Notes under the pieces: model-generated
What the model was told of the DNA's origin: nothing
What the model saw: the letters and a program-made list of their open reading frames with translations, nothing else
Database searches by the model: none
Shown: positions 1 through 6,394 of the stretch, one piece after another
Position numbering within the stretch: position 1 is the stretch's first letter
How the letters are laid out: every line of letters starts with the position of its first letter
Assembly: GCA_020200675.1 (NCBI GenBank)
Contig: JAIVIG010000062.1
Location: forward strand, 2,205-16,997
Direction: 5' to 3'
Source of the DNA: Actinomycetota bacterium
GTDB lineage: Bacteria > Actinomycetota > Rubrobacteria > Rubrobacterales > Rubrobacteraceae
DNA: 14,793 bases
Made by a program: the position numbers and the translations under genes

Positions 1-525
1 GTACAGGCTATCGGCTATCTCTTTGTTCGGCAGACCTCGGGCGAGTAGCGCGAGCACTTCGAGTTCCCTGGGGGTCAGGGGATCCAGTTCCGGCGCGTTC
101 ATGTGATCCAGCAACCTGCCGGTCACCAGGGGTTGTAGGAGCGAGCCGCCGGAGTGGACTGTGCGGACGGCGTCGAAGAGCTCTGTACGCGATGCTCCCT
201 TGAGCAGGTAGCCTCGCGCCCCGGCGCGTAGAGAGCCCAGGATGCGCTCGTCGGTGTCGTAGGCGGTGAAGACGACGGTTCGCGCTTCGGAGCTGCTCTC
301 CCGCAGCCTCTCCAGGGCAGCCACGCCGTCCATCCCCGGCATCTCGAGGTCCAGCAGGATCACGTCCGGCACGAGCGTCTCCGCTAGCCGCACGACCTCC
401 GAACCGTCCGCCGCCTCGCCTACCACGTCGAAGTCCGGCTGGGTACTTAATACCGTTACGAGGCCCTCGCGCAGCATCGGGTGGTCGTCGGCGACGAGGA
501 TCCGTATCTTCGCCTCTCCCTCCAC
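1..525 (-). CDS. NarL/LuxR-family response regulator (3' end cut by window edge)
   Basis: This is a two-component DNA-binding response regulator; the 175 N-terminal residues are present. The receiver domain (about residues 6-122) shows the acidic pair D13-D14, the phosphoacceptor D59 in LLDLEMPGMDG, T87 in VVFTAYD and K109 in YLLKG. The LuxR-type helix-turn-helix begins near residue 149 (LDPLTPRELEVLALLARG) and runs off the window. The GTG start at 525 lies 2 bases after the stop of the upstream kinase gene, so the two are co-transcribed and probably translationally coupled. No other start codon fits ahead of the first receiver strand (IRILVADDHP). By family knowledge it is phosphorylated by the adjacent kinase and then binds promoters; its targets are unknown. 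The divergent haloperoxidase gene is one possible target, by position only. Confidence 0.95.
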   Translation of the reverse strand, partial: MEGEAKIRILVADDHPMLREGLVTVLSTQPDFDVVGEAADGSEVVRLAETLVPDVILLDLEMPGMDGVAALERLRESSSEARTVVFTAYDTDERILGSLRAGARGYLLKGASRTELFDAVRTVHSGGSLLQPLVTGRLLDHMNAPELDPLTPRELEVLALLARGLPNKEIADSLY

Positions 526-527
526 CT

Positions 528-1694
528 CTATAGCTTCTCCAGTGGCACCGTTACCTCGACCCGGGTGCCCGCTCCGGGGCTGCTCCGTACTTCGAGGCTG
601 CCGCCGAGCATATCCGCCCGCTCGTTCATCCCGACGAGCCCGTGGCGCTCCCCGGGCACGCCGGAGGCGTCAAAGCCCCGTCCGTCGTCCTCGACGACGA
701 GCCGGACCTGCTCGGGGGTGGCGACGAGCCGTACGTCCACTTGTCCGGCCCCGGTGTGCCGGGCGACGTTGGCGAGGGCTTCCTGGCAGATGCGGTACAG
801 GGCCACCTCGACGCGCGGCGGGAGTGGACGGGCGCCGTTCACAGCCGCGTAGTGCGCGCCGATGCCCGTCTCCGTCTCCCATCTACCAACGAGAATCTCG
901 AGCGCCTCGGAGAGCGAGCGTCCTTCGAGCGGGGCGGCGCGGAGGTCGAGGACAGAGCGCCGGGCCTCTTCGAGGTTGGACTGGGTGAGAGAGAGGGCGC
1001 GGCGCAGTGGTTCCCGGGCCCGTTCTGGTGTCGAGCCGGCGTCGAGCAGGGCGTCGGCGGATTCTAGCTGGAGCGTGGTGGCGGTCAGGCCCTGGGCCAG
1101 GGTGTCGTGGATCTCGCGCGCCAGCCGGTTTCGCTCTTCGACCGCGCCGAGCTGGGTGCTCCGGGCGTAGAGCCGGGCCCGCTCGACGGCGATGCTCAGG
1201 AGGTCGCCGACGGTGTAGAGCAGTTGCAAGTCCTCGGGCGAGAGGCTACGCCAGTCCGGGCTCGCGACGTTCATCACGCCAAGCTTCTCGTCGCCCGCGT
1301 AGAGCGGGATGCTGGCGTGGTAGCGGAGGCCGCCGGTGCCGTCCACGAGACCCCGCAGACGACTGCAGGTGAGCACGTTGACGTTCGCCGCGCCCGCAAG
1401 GTCGCCCTTCTTGTAGGTGTCGAGGCAGTAGCAGTAGCCGGAGCCGTCCATGCGGTGGGGCTCGTCCGCCAGGGCGGGCGGCAGGTTCTGGGAGGCGGCA
1501 AGGTAGAACTGCGAAGAGTTTTCGTTGACCAGCCAGATCCAACCGGTCCTCAGACCCAGAAGCTCGGCGACCCGCGAAAGGGTGAAGCCCAAAGCCTCGC
1601 CTAGGTCAACCGAGCGGTTTAGCTCCCGGGCGATCGCGTTGAGCACCGAGAGCTCGTGGTTGCGACGTCCCAGATCCTCGGATTCCTCGTCCAT
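528..1694 (-). CDS. GAF-domain sensor histidine kinase (NarX/DesK-type HisKA_3)
   Basis: This 388-residue soluble kinase has no membrane helix. A GAF sensor domain spans about residues 25-175. The HisKA_3 dimerisation domain has the phosphorylated His at H196 (RLAREIHDTLAQGL). The C-terminal HATPase domain has an N-box region (CQEALANVARHT, about 303-314), a G1 box (EDDGRGFD, 335-342) and a G2 region (HGLVGMNERADMLGG). The GAF domain carries three clustered cysteines, C88 and C90 (GYCYCLDT) and C110 (VLTCSRL); this could bind a metal or Fe-S cluster, but that is inference. The ATG at 1694 is fixed by an in-frame stop 12 bases upstream. AGGAG at 1709-1713 is 14 bases away, a long spacing. The gene ends 2 bases before the response-regulator start, making a standard kinase-regulator operon. 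Confidence 0.95.
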   Translation of the reverse strand: MDEESEDLGRRNHELSVLNAIARELNRSVDLGEALGFTLSRVAELLGLRTGWIWLVNENSSQFYLAASQNLPPALADEPHRMDGSGYCYCLDTYKKGDLAGAANVNVLTCSRLRGLVDGTGGLRYHASIPLYAGDEKLGVMNVASPDWRSLSPEDLQLLYTVGDLLSIAVERARLYARSTQLGAVEERNRLAREIHDTLAQGLTATTLQLESADALLDAGSTPERAREPLRRALSLTQSNLEEARRSVLDLRAAPLEGRSLSEALEILVGRWETETGIGAHYAAVNGARPLPPRVEVALYRICQEALANVARHTGAGQVDVRLVATPEQVRLVVEDDGRGFDASGVPGERHGLVGMNERADMLGGSLEVRSSPGAGTRVEVTVPLEKL

Positions 1695-1732
1695 CGTACC
1701 GCTTCACACTCCTCTCTCACCGTCCGAAGAAA

Positions 1733-1741
1733 AGTGTAACA
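1733..1741 (-). promoter_or_regulatory. Possible extended -10 promoter for the kinase-regulator operon
   Basis: On the minus strand this reads TGTTACACT, which fits the extended -10 pattern TGnTAnAnT. It lies about 40 bases upstream of the kinase ATG. No convincing -35 hexamer is visible at the expected distance, as extended -10 promoters allow. This is weak, single-motif evidence. Confidence 0.3.
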
Positions 1742-1832
1742 GCACGAAATTCGGGAGACGAAGGTCTCGCAAGACTTTGTCCCTACCGCGGTGCAAGGCT
1801 CTTCGGACGTTTCCCGTGGGTTGGCTACTCTG

Positions 1833-1850
1833 ATTCATCCAGAATTCATC
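1833..1850 (+). repeat. Direct repeat ATTCATC x2, one helical turn apart
   Basis: Two identical 7-mers (ATTCATC at 1833-1839 and 1844-1850) start 11 bases apart, placing them on the same DNA face. They lie upstream of the haloperoxidase gene. Such spacing is typical of regulator half-sites, but no regulator can be assigned from the sequence. Confidence 0.35.
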
Positions 1851-2027
1851 ACCCCTTGTTATTAAAGATCGTACTTGCGATCGAAGCGATCCTGCGAGGA
1901 TCGCAGCGGGAGGAAAGGAGACAACAAGGAGTGCTCAAGTTATGGCTCTGGCGGCTGTACCTTTGACGCGGTTGCCGTAATAGCCGAAGGGAGTAGGAAG
2001 ACGATTGACGAAAGAGAAAGGGGAGAG

Positions 2028-2129
2028 ATGGAACCGGTTCTGTTGAAGAACGAAGTTTCGCTCCAAGCTAATGGCCTCGTACAGATGGACCCGATACTGT
2101 ACTGGAACGAAGTCTCGCTCGAAGCCAAT
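2028..2129 (+). repeat. Tandem 57-base duplication at the haloperoxidase start
   Basis: Two units begin at ATG 2028 and ATG 2085. Over the first 45 bases I count 35 identities, including the shared stretch GAACGAAGTyTCGCTC. Both units encode the family's N-terminal motif (D/E)P(V/I)L-xx-NEVSL-x-AN. The second copy keeps the usual YWNE, whereas the first has LKNE and has diverged. Confidence 0.75.
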
Positions 2130-3518
2130 CGAGTAAGTCACACCAACGGGAAAAACGAGCAGACTGGCCCTCCGTTGAGCTCACGCGCTCTAGCGATAGT
2201 GCATCTGGCCATGTACGAGGCTTTCGCCAGGGTGTCCGGCAACCTCGACTTCTATCTGGAGGAGACCGACTTGCCCGACCCTGCACCGGGAGCGTCGGTC
2301 GACGCGGCGGTAGCCGCGGCGGCACATGCCACGCTATCCAGCCTGTTCCCCAGTCAAAAGCCGTTCTTCGACCTCAAACACGCACAAGCGGGATTACAGC
2401 AGGGTCCTGGGCTGGGTAAAGGCCATCAGTTTGGCCTGCTGGTCGCTCAGAAGATACTGGATATCCGAAAGAATGACCCGGGTATAGGTGACGATGGATA
2501 CGCGGCGTCGGTGGCGCGTGGCGCGCATCGGCCCGACCCCGACAACCCCGACCAGGGCTTTCACGCCCCGTTCTACGGGGCCAGGTCCAAGCTGTTCGCC
2601 GTCACGGATCGGCACGAGCTGAATCCCCCGCCGCAGCCCGGCTCTCCTGGATACACGAGTGCGCTCCGAGAGGTGCGGGGCAAAGGCATCAAGCCGGAGC
2701 TAATGGGAACTCTGCCTCAAAACTCGCCGCGCCGGACGGTGGAGCAGACGTTGATCGGCGTTTACTGGGCCTACGACGGAGCCCGGAATCTTGGTACGCC
2801 ACCGCGTCTATACAATCAGATCGTGCGTGAAGTCGCCGTCCACAGACCCAATCCCGGCACCGGTCAACCCAATACCCCGGAACAGAACGCCCGGTTGTTC
2901 GCGCTGGTAAACGTAGCGATGGCCGATGCCGGTATCCTGGCGTGGGATCAGAAGTACATCCACGACTTCTGGCGACCGGTCCTGGGTATCCGCGAGCACG
3001 ACACGTCTATGGGACCGGCGGGGGCGAGCAACAACGACATCAGCAACGATTGTCAGCCGGATTGGTTGCCGCTGGGCGCGCCCAAGACGAACTCGACGGA
3101 CAAGAACTTTACGCCGAACTTTCCTGCCTACCCGTCCGGGCATGCCACCTTCGGGGCCGCGGCGTTTCACATCACGCGGCTCTTCTATGGCGTGGCTATG
3201 GGGAATAGGAACCCGGACACCCTGTTCCAGGACCTCGCGTTCGTGTCCGAGGAACACGACGGCGTCAGCAAAGACAACAAGGGAACAGTGCGGCCAAGAC
3301 ACGTCCGCAACTTTCCGGATGGCCTGTGGCAGATGATCGTGGAGAACGGCCGCAGCCGGGTCTTTTTGGGCGTGCACTGGTTGTTCGATGCCTTCACGGT
3401 CAGCAGCGGAGAGCTCGACTTCACGAAGAACGTCGGCGGAGTTCCGCTCGGTATCAAAATCGCAGAGGACATCTGTGCGAGTGGGCTGAAGAAATCGAAC
3501 GTGGGTCCGCGAGCGTAG
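2028..3518 (+). CDS. Vanadium-dependent haloperoxidase (PAP2 superfamily)
   Basis: By family knowledge this enzyme uses vanadate and hydrogen peroxide to oxidise halides to hypohalous acid; which halide cannot be read here. The 496-residue protein has the whole vanadate-site signature: K309-x6-R316-P (KYIHDFWRP), P369-S370-G371-H372 (AYPSGHATF) and S443-R444-x5-H450 (SRVFLGVHW). H372 is the acid-base residue and H450 the likely vanadium ligand. The ATG at 2028 is chosen because AAAGGGGAGAG lies directly before it; the frame stays open upstream to 1875 but lacks a ribosome-binding site there. No signal peptide is seen, so it is probably cytoplasmic, which is unusual because many relatives are exported. 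Residues 1-15 and 20-34 are a tandem duplication (EPVLLKNEVSLQAN and DPILYWNEVSLEAN). The gene stands alone and is followed by a stem-loop. Confidence 0.93.
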   Translation: MEPVLLKNEVSLQANGLVQMDPILYWNEVSLEANRVSHTNGKNEQTGPPLSSRALAIVHLAMYEAFARVSGNLDFYLEETDLPDPAPGASVDAAVAAAAHATLSSLFPSQKPFFDLKHAQAGLQQGPGLGKGHQFGLLVAQKILDIRKNDPGIGDDGYAASVARGAHRPDPDNPDQGFHAPFYGARSKLFAVTDRHELNPPPQPGSPGYTSALREVRGKGIKPELMGTLPQNSPRRTVEQTLIGVYWAYDGARNLGTPPRLYNQIVREVAVHRPNPGTGQPNTPEQNARLFALVNVAMADAGILAWDQKYIHDFWRPVLGIREHDTSMGPAGASNNDISNDCQPDWLPLGAPKTNSTDKNFTPNFPAYPSGHATFGAAAFHITRLFYGVAMGNRNPDTLFQDLAFVSEEHDGVSKDNKGTVRPRHVRNFPDGLWQMIVENGRSRVFLGVHWLFDAFTVSSGELDFTKNVGGVPLGIKIAEDICASGLKKSNVGPRA

Positions 3519-3533
3519 CAAGTAGAGTCGTTT

Positions 3534-3558
3534 CGGGCAGCCTCTTGGAGGCTGCCCG
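3534..3558 (+). terminator. Stem-loop after the haloperoxidase gene
   Basis: A perfect 11-base-pair stem (CGGGCAGCCTC / GAGGCTGCCCG) with a 3-base loop lies 16 bases past the haloperoxidase stop. It has no T-tract, so it may be a terminator of the T-poor kind common in high-GC genomes, or an mRNA 3' end stabiliser. Confidence 0.6.
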
Positions 3559-3626
3559 ATGTCCTCGCGATTTTCGTGCGTGAACCAACCTGCGCAGGTG
3601 AGAACAGGAACAAAGAACAACAAAAT

Positions 3627-3665
3627 GCCCCTCTGGCTAAGGGATAACGTGGTTGCCACGGGGGC
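3627..3665. other. Nested stem structure of unknown role
   Basis: GCCCC (3627-3631) can pair with GGGGC (3661-3665), enclosing a perfect CGTGG-TTG-CCACG hairpin (3648-3660). It lies in the 249-base gap between the haloperoxidase and CPBP genes, which holds no gene. It could be part of a second terminator or of the CPBP leader; no known RNA family is recognised. Confidence 0.25.
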
Positions 3666-3767
3666 GATGCAAGCATCTCTATACTGCTACGGGGGCGGGA
3701 TCGCTCCGTATCCTTGCGTTAATCGAACGTAAAGCACAAGTTAAATCCGTGTAAACTCTCGCTGCTT

Positions 3768-4406
3768 ATGGCAGTGGGAACAGAGACGGGCAGCCGGGTA
3801 GCTCGACTGGCGTTGCTCTACAAGAGACGTCCTTTTCTCGTGTTCTATTCGTTGACGCTGGCGATCTCTGTGTTGTGTCTCTCCGCCGTCGCCCTGCACG
3901 TCTTGCTCGGTGGTGAGGCCCCTCAATTGTACAGTCCCGTTCCGTGGTACCTACTACCGGTCTATTTCTTGCTCGTCTTGCTCTTCGTCGGCCCGATGAC
4001 GGAGGAGATCGGCTGGCGGTGGTACGCCCTGCCGAGGCTCCAGGCCGAGAGGAGCGCCCTGTCGGCCAGCTTGATCCTCGGCTTGTCGTGGGCTCTGTGG
4101 CACCTGCCGCTCGCCTGGACCGGGGAGACGAGCTGGCCCGGCCTCCCTTTTCCCCTGTTCGCGCTCGCGATCGTCGCTCTGGCGATACTGTTCACCTGGG
4201 CCTACAACGGCACGGGGGGAAGCCTGTTGATCGTCCTGCTGTTCCACGCCGCGGTCAATTTCACCCTAACCCTGGTGCCCGTACAACCGACGGACTCGAT
4301 GCCCCTCAGGACTTGCCTCATCGGCGTAGGATTGCTCTGGGTGGCGGCTATCGTCGTGGTGATCGCCGAAGGACCGGCCCGCCTCACCCGAAAACCTCCA
4401 CCCTGA
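3768..4406 (+). CDS. CPBP-family intramembrane metalloprotease
   Basis: This 212-residue membrane protein belongs to the CAAX-protease and bacteriocin-processing (Rce1-like) family. The three family motifs are visible: E79-E80-x3-R84 (MTEEIGWRWY), a His in the second motif at H112 (SWALWHLPL) and H160-x3-N164 (LLFHAAVN), which together form the presumed metal and active site. Hydrophobic stretches at about residues 23-47, 60-75, 97-115, 128-145, 152-170 and 182-200 fit a polytopic protein. The ATG at 3768 has only a weak ribosome-binding site. It is convergent with the TetR gene, 5 bases away. The substrate is unknown; in bacteria the family is linked to peptide maturation, self-immunity and stress. 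No bacteriocin gene is seen nearby. Confidence 0.88.
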   Translation: MAVGTETGSRVARLALLYKRRPFLVFYSLTLAISVLCLSAVALHVLLGGEAPQLYSPVPWYLLPVYFLLVLLFVGPMTEEIGWRWYALPRLQAERSALSASLILGLSWALWHLPLAWTGETSWPGLPFPLFALAIVALAILFTWAYNGTGGSLLIVLLFHAAVNFTLTLVPVQPTDSMPLRTCLIGVGLLWVAAIVVVIAEGPARLTRKPPP

Positions 4407-4411
4407 CAACA

Positions 4412-5002
4412 TCAAGGTCCCGGCTGCCCGAGGCCGGCCAGGATCGTGTCGACCACCGCTTCCGGCCAGTCGTCGGGGAAAGGGTTCCCGGCAAGGTACT
4501 GAGCGTAGTAGGACCCGACGAGCATGTTGACCGCTGCCTCGACGTCGCCGCCTTCTCTTAGCTCGCCGCGCGCGCGCGCGTGCTCCAAGACCTCTCGCAG
4601 CTCCGCCCGCCGCGGCTTGACGAGCCGTTCTCGCCAGAGCGCGAGCAGTTCGGGGGTGCTGTGCTCCTCGGTCAGGACGCTGCCGAGCATCGCCATCCCG
4701 AACGGTCGCTCGATACCCTTGCGGAAGTGGCGCAGGCGGGAGATCAAGTCCGCCCGCGTATCGCCGGTCTCGTCGGGCCGACCGCGAGCCCGGTAAGCTG
4801 CTAGCGCAGCGGTCGCGAGCTCGGCCTTGCCCGGATAACGGAGATAGATGGTCGGCCTGCTCACCCTCGCCTCGGCAGCAACCTCGTCTATGGTCATCCC
4901 CGCGTAACCCTTCCGCGCCATGACCCTCATGGCGGCACGCAGGATGCCCAGATCCACCTCCGGCGACCGGGGCCGTCCTCGCTCCTTCTTTCTCCGCGTC
5001 AT
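4412..5002 (-). CDS. TetR/AcrR-family transcriptional regulator
   Basis: This is a one-component repressor with an N-terminal TetR helix-turn-helix. The DNA-binding part matches the family closely (ILRAAMRVMARKGYAGMTID, then VAAEARVSRPTIYLRYPGKA), and a divergent helical ligand-binding domain follows. The start at 5002 (MTRRKKERGRP) is preferred because GGAGGGAG lies about 14 bases upstream. An ATG at 5029 adds nine residues but has no ribosome-binding site. The gene is divergent from the DJ-1-led cassette and shares its 100-base control region, which holds a palindromic operator candidate. It is therefore likely to repress that cassette and itself; this is inferred from layout. The ligand is not predictable. 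A (CG)n run near 4568-4579 encodes Ala/Arg residues. Confidence 0.93.
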   Translation of the reverse strand: MTRRKKERGRPRSPEVDLGILRAAMRVMARKGYAGMTIDEVAAEARVSRPTIYLRYPGKAELATAALAAYRARGRPDETGDTRADLISRLRHFRKGIERPFGMAMLGSVLTEEHSTPELLALWRERLVKPRRAELREVLEHARARGELREGGDVEAAVNMLVGSYYAQYLAGNPFPDDWPEAVVDTILAGLGQPGP

Positions 5003-5072
5003 CCCTGCACGAGTAGCTCCCTCCGGCATGGCAAACGAGAAACCAGTGTACCCCGCATCCCCGAAAACTATT

Positions 5073-5094
5073 TACTTGACAAGAGTGTATAGTA
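5073..5094. promoter_or_regulatory. Candidate TetR operator in the divergent promoter region
   Basis: This 22-base imperfect palindrome reads TACT-n2-ACA-n4-TGT-n2-AGTA; 14 of 22 positions are symmetric. It overlaps TTGACA (5076-5081), which matches a -35 box, and TATAGT (5088-5093), which is close to a -10 box; these two are not spaced as one promoter. It lies in the AT-rich core of the TetR/DJ-1 divergent gap. Size and symmetry fit TetR-family operators. Confidence 0.6.
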
Positions 5095-5130
5095 TTAAAG
5101 TGGCGAACCGAGGGAAGGAGTAGTGGGGCC

Positions 5131-5869
5131 GTGAGCGCGAACGTAAACGTTACGGGGTCGACGCCGAAGAAGGTGTTGATGGTGGTCGCCAACCCGTCGG
5201 TGTCGACGACGACCGGTTGGCCGGTGGGGTTCTGGGCTTCGGAGTTGACGCATCCGTGGTACGAGTTCAGGGAGGTCGGCTACGAGGTCATGTTCGCCAG
5301 CCCGGACGGTGGGAGGGTCGAGGTGGACGCGATGAGCGACCCGCGGGATCCCAGCGGCTACTCGGCCGACGATGTGCTGAGCATGGGTTTCCTCAGCACG
5401 CCCGGGCTGGTCGCCATGCTCGAGGATACGGAGAAGCTCTCCGAGCTAAACCTCGACGAGTTCGACGCCATCGTTGTGTGTGGCGGACAGTCGCCCATGT
5501 TCACCTTCCGGGATAACGAGGACCTCAAGACGGCGATCTCGCGCTTCTACGAAGCCGAGAAGCCCACGGCTGCCCTTTGTCACGACGGCGGCTCTCATGG
5601 ACGTCAGGCTGTCGGATGGCTCCTACCTGATCGAGGGCAAGACCATGACGGGATTTGCCGACATCGAGGAAGAGGCCGCTGATGCCGCTGCCGGGCAGAA
5701 GGTGATGCCGTGGCACATCGAGGAGGCCGCCAAAGAGCGCGGGGCCAACTACGTCGAGGGTGGATTGTGGAAGGCGTACGCCGTCCGGGACGGGCGTCTG
5801 ATCACGGGCCAGCAGCAATTCTCCGGCCGGGAGGTTGCCAGGCTGGTTGTCGAGGCGCTCGGGACTTGA
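5131..5869 (+). pseudogene. DJ-1/PfpI-family protein (Hsp31-like glutamine-amidotransferase fold), frameshifted
   Basis: Read across one frameshift this encodes about 246 residues, normal for DJ-1/PfpI-type proteins, whose relatives act as glyoxalase III, deglycase or chaperone. The first part (GTG 5131, GGAG 10 bases upstream) contains FWASEL with the conserved acidic E38, the glycine-rich VVCGGQSP and the nucleophile elbow AALCH (C150, H151). The frame then breaks at about 5584. The continuation, from ACG 5585 to stop 5867-5869, is plainly the same protein (TAALMDVRLSDGSYLIEGKT, then a normal C terminus). The expected CHGTAAL is encoded with two bases missing. Without correction, translation gives 183 residues with a junk tail. 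It may be a true pseudogene or a sequencing indel. It heads the cassette divergent from the TetR gene. Confidence 0.85.
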
Positions 5870-5932
5870 GCACTTCCCACAACCCCGGTCGCTTGGACGA
5901 TGCCAGGAACCAAGATACAAGGAGAAAGAACC

Positions 5933-6262
5933 TTGAAGATCATTGCCTTCGACCGCTTCAAGCCGGGCGTTACGATGGAAACGATCACGCCGCTTCTCCC
6001 AGAAGAGGTTGCCAATGCCTGGAGGTTGTGGAAGGCTGGTATCGTGCGCGAGAATTACGCGCGCCTCGACGTCCCCGGCGTCGTGATCGTGTTCGAGTGC
6101 GCGGACGTCGCTGAAGCAAAGCGTTACCTCGACGACTTCCCGATGACCAAGGCCGGCTACATCGAGTGGGAGTGCATCCCGGTCACCGCACCCCTCCCGA
6201 TCGAAAGCCTCTTCGACGCGTCCGTCGATGTGTCTCCGCCGCTCGATAGAACCAAGGGGTGA
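5933..6262 (+). CDS. Small ferredoxin-fold protein, muconolactone-isomerase-like
   Basis: This 109-residue protein begins MKIIAFDRFKPGVTMETITP and contains ALWKAG-like (RLWKAGIVREN), VIVFECADVAEAKRYLDDFP and IPVTAPLPIESLF segments. The size and the alternation of strands and helices suggest a dimeric alpha-beta barrel fold resembling muconolactone delta-isomerase. The catalytic assignment is uncertain; a monooxygenase-like or binding role is possible. The TTG start at 5933 is chosen because AAGGAG lies 8 bases before it; an in-frame ATG at 5900 has no ribosome-binding site and would place the TTG inside the gene. It follows the DJ-1 gene by 63 bases in the same direction, so it is probably in the same TetR-controlled operon. 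Confidence 0.8.
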   Translation: MKIIAFDRFKPGVTMETITPLLPEEVANAWRLWKAGIVRENYARLDVPGVVIVFECADVAEAKRYLDDFPMTKAGYIEWECIPVTAPLPIESLFDASVDVSPPLDRTKG

Positions 6263-6394
6263 GATTCGCATACCGGAGATTTTGGCAGGGTGGCTGCGCC
6301 GCGTAGAGCACCGTCGGGCTTTTCAGCACGCCATCTCAGGGTTGCACCTGATTTACTGTGGGGTGTGGCGTGCGGATAAACAAAGGAGAACGCC

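Larger units (their letters stand above)
1695..2027. other. Divergent intergenic region between kinase and haloperoxidase genes
   Basis: These 333 bases hold no convincing gene. Visible elements are a direct repeat of ATTCATC (1833-1839 and 1844-1850, an 11-base period), a stem-loop at 1886-1904 (GCGATCC, 5-base loop, GGATCGC) and a small hairpin at 1755-1768 (GAGAC-GAAG-GTCTC). The haloperoxidase reading frame is open back to a TTG at 1875. That extension is polar, low in conservation signal and lacks a ribosome-binding site, so it is treated as untranslated leader. A GTG-started 11-codon open frame at 1931-1966 with GGA just ahead is noted but not called. Confidence 0.5.

Noticed and set aside
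1931..1966. Eleven-codon Trp/Leu-rich possible leader peptide (MLKLWLWRLYL)
   Set aside because: It has AAGGA nearby, but there is no attenuator structure after it and no reason for amino-acid control of a haloperoxidase; likely chance.
1875..2027. Upstream extension of the haloperoxidase from TTG 1875
   Set aside because: No ribosome-binding site, no signal peptide or family sequence; AAAGGGGAGAG before ATG 2028 fits much better.
2808..3659. A 283-codon minus-strand open frame opposite the haloperoxidase 3' half
   Set aside because: No recognisable protein features, and it runs through the haloperoxidase terminator hairpin.
4566..4580. (CG)n dinucleotide run inside the TetR gene
   Set aside because: It encodes in-frame Ala/Arg residues of an intact protein; ordinary for a high-GC genome.
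6263..6394. Possible small gene in the gap before the isochorismatase gene
   Set aside because: Open frames here only run into the isochorismatase gene in the wrong frame and show no ribosome-binding site of their own.
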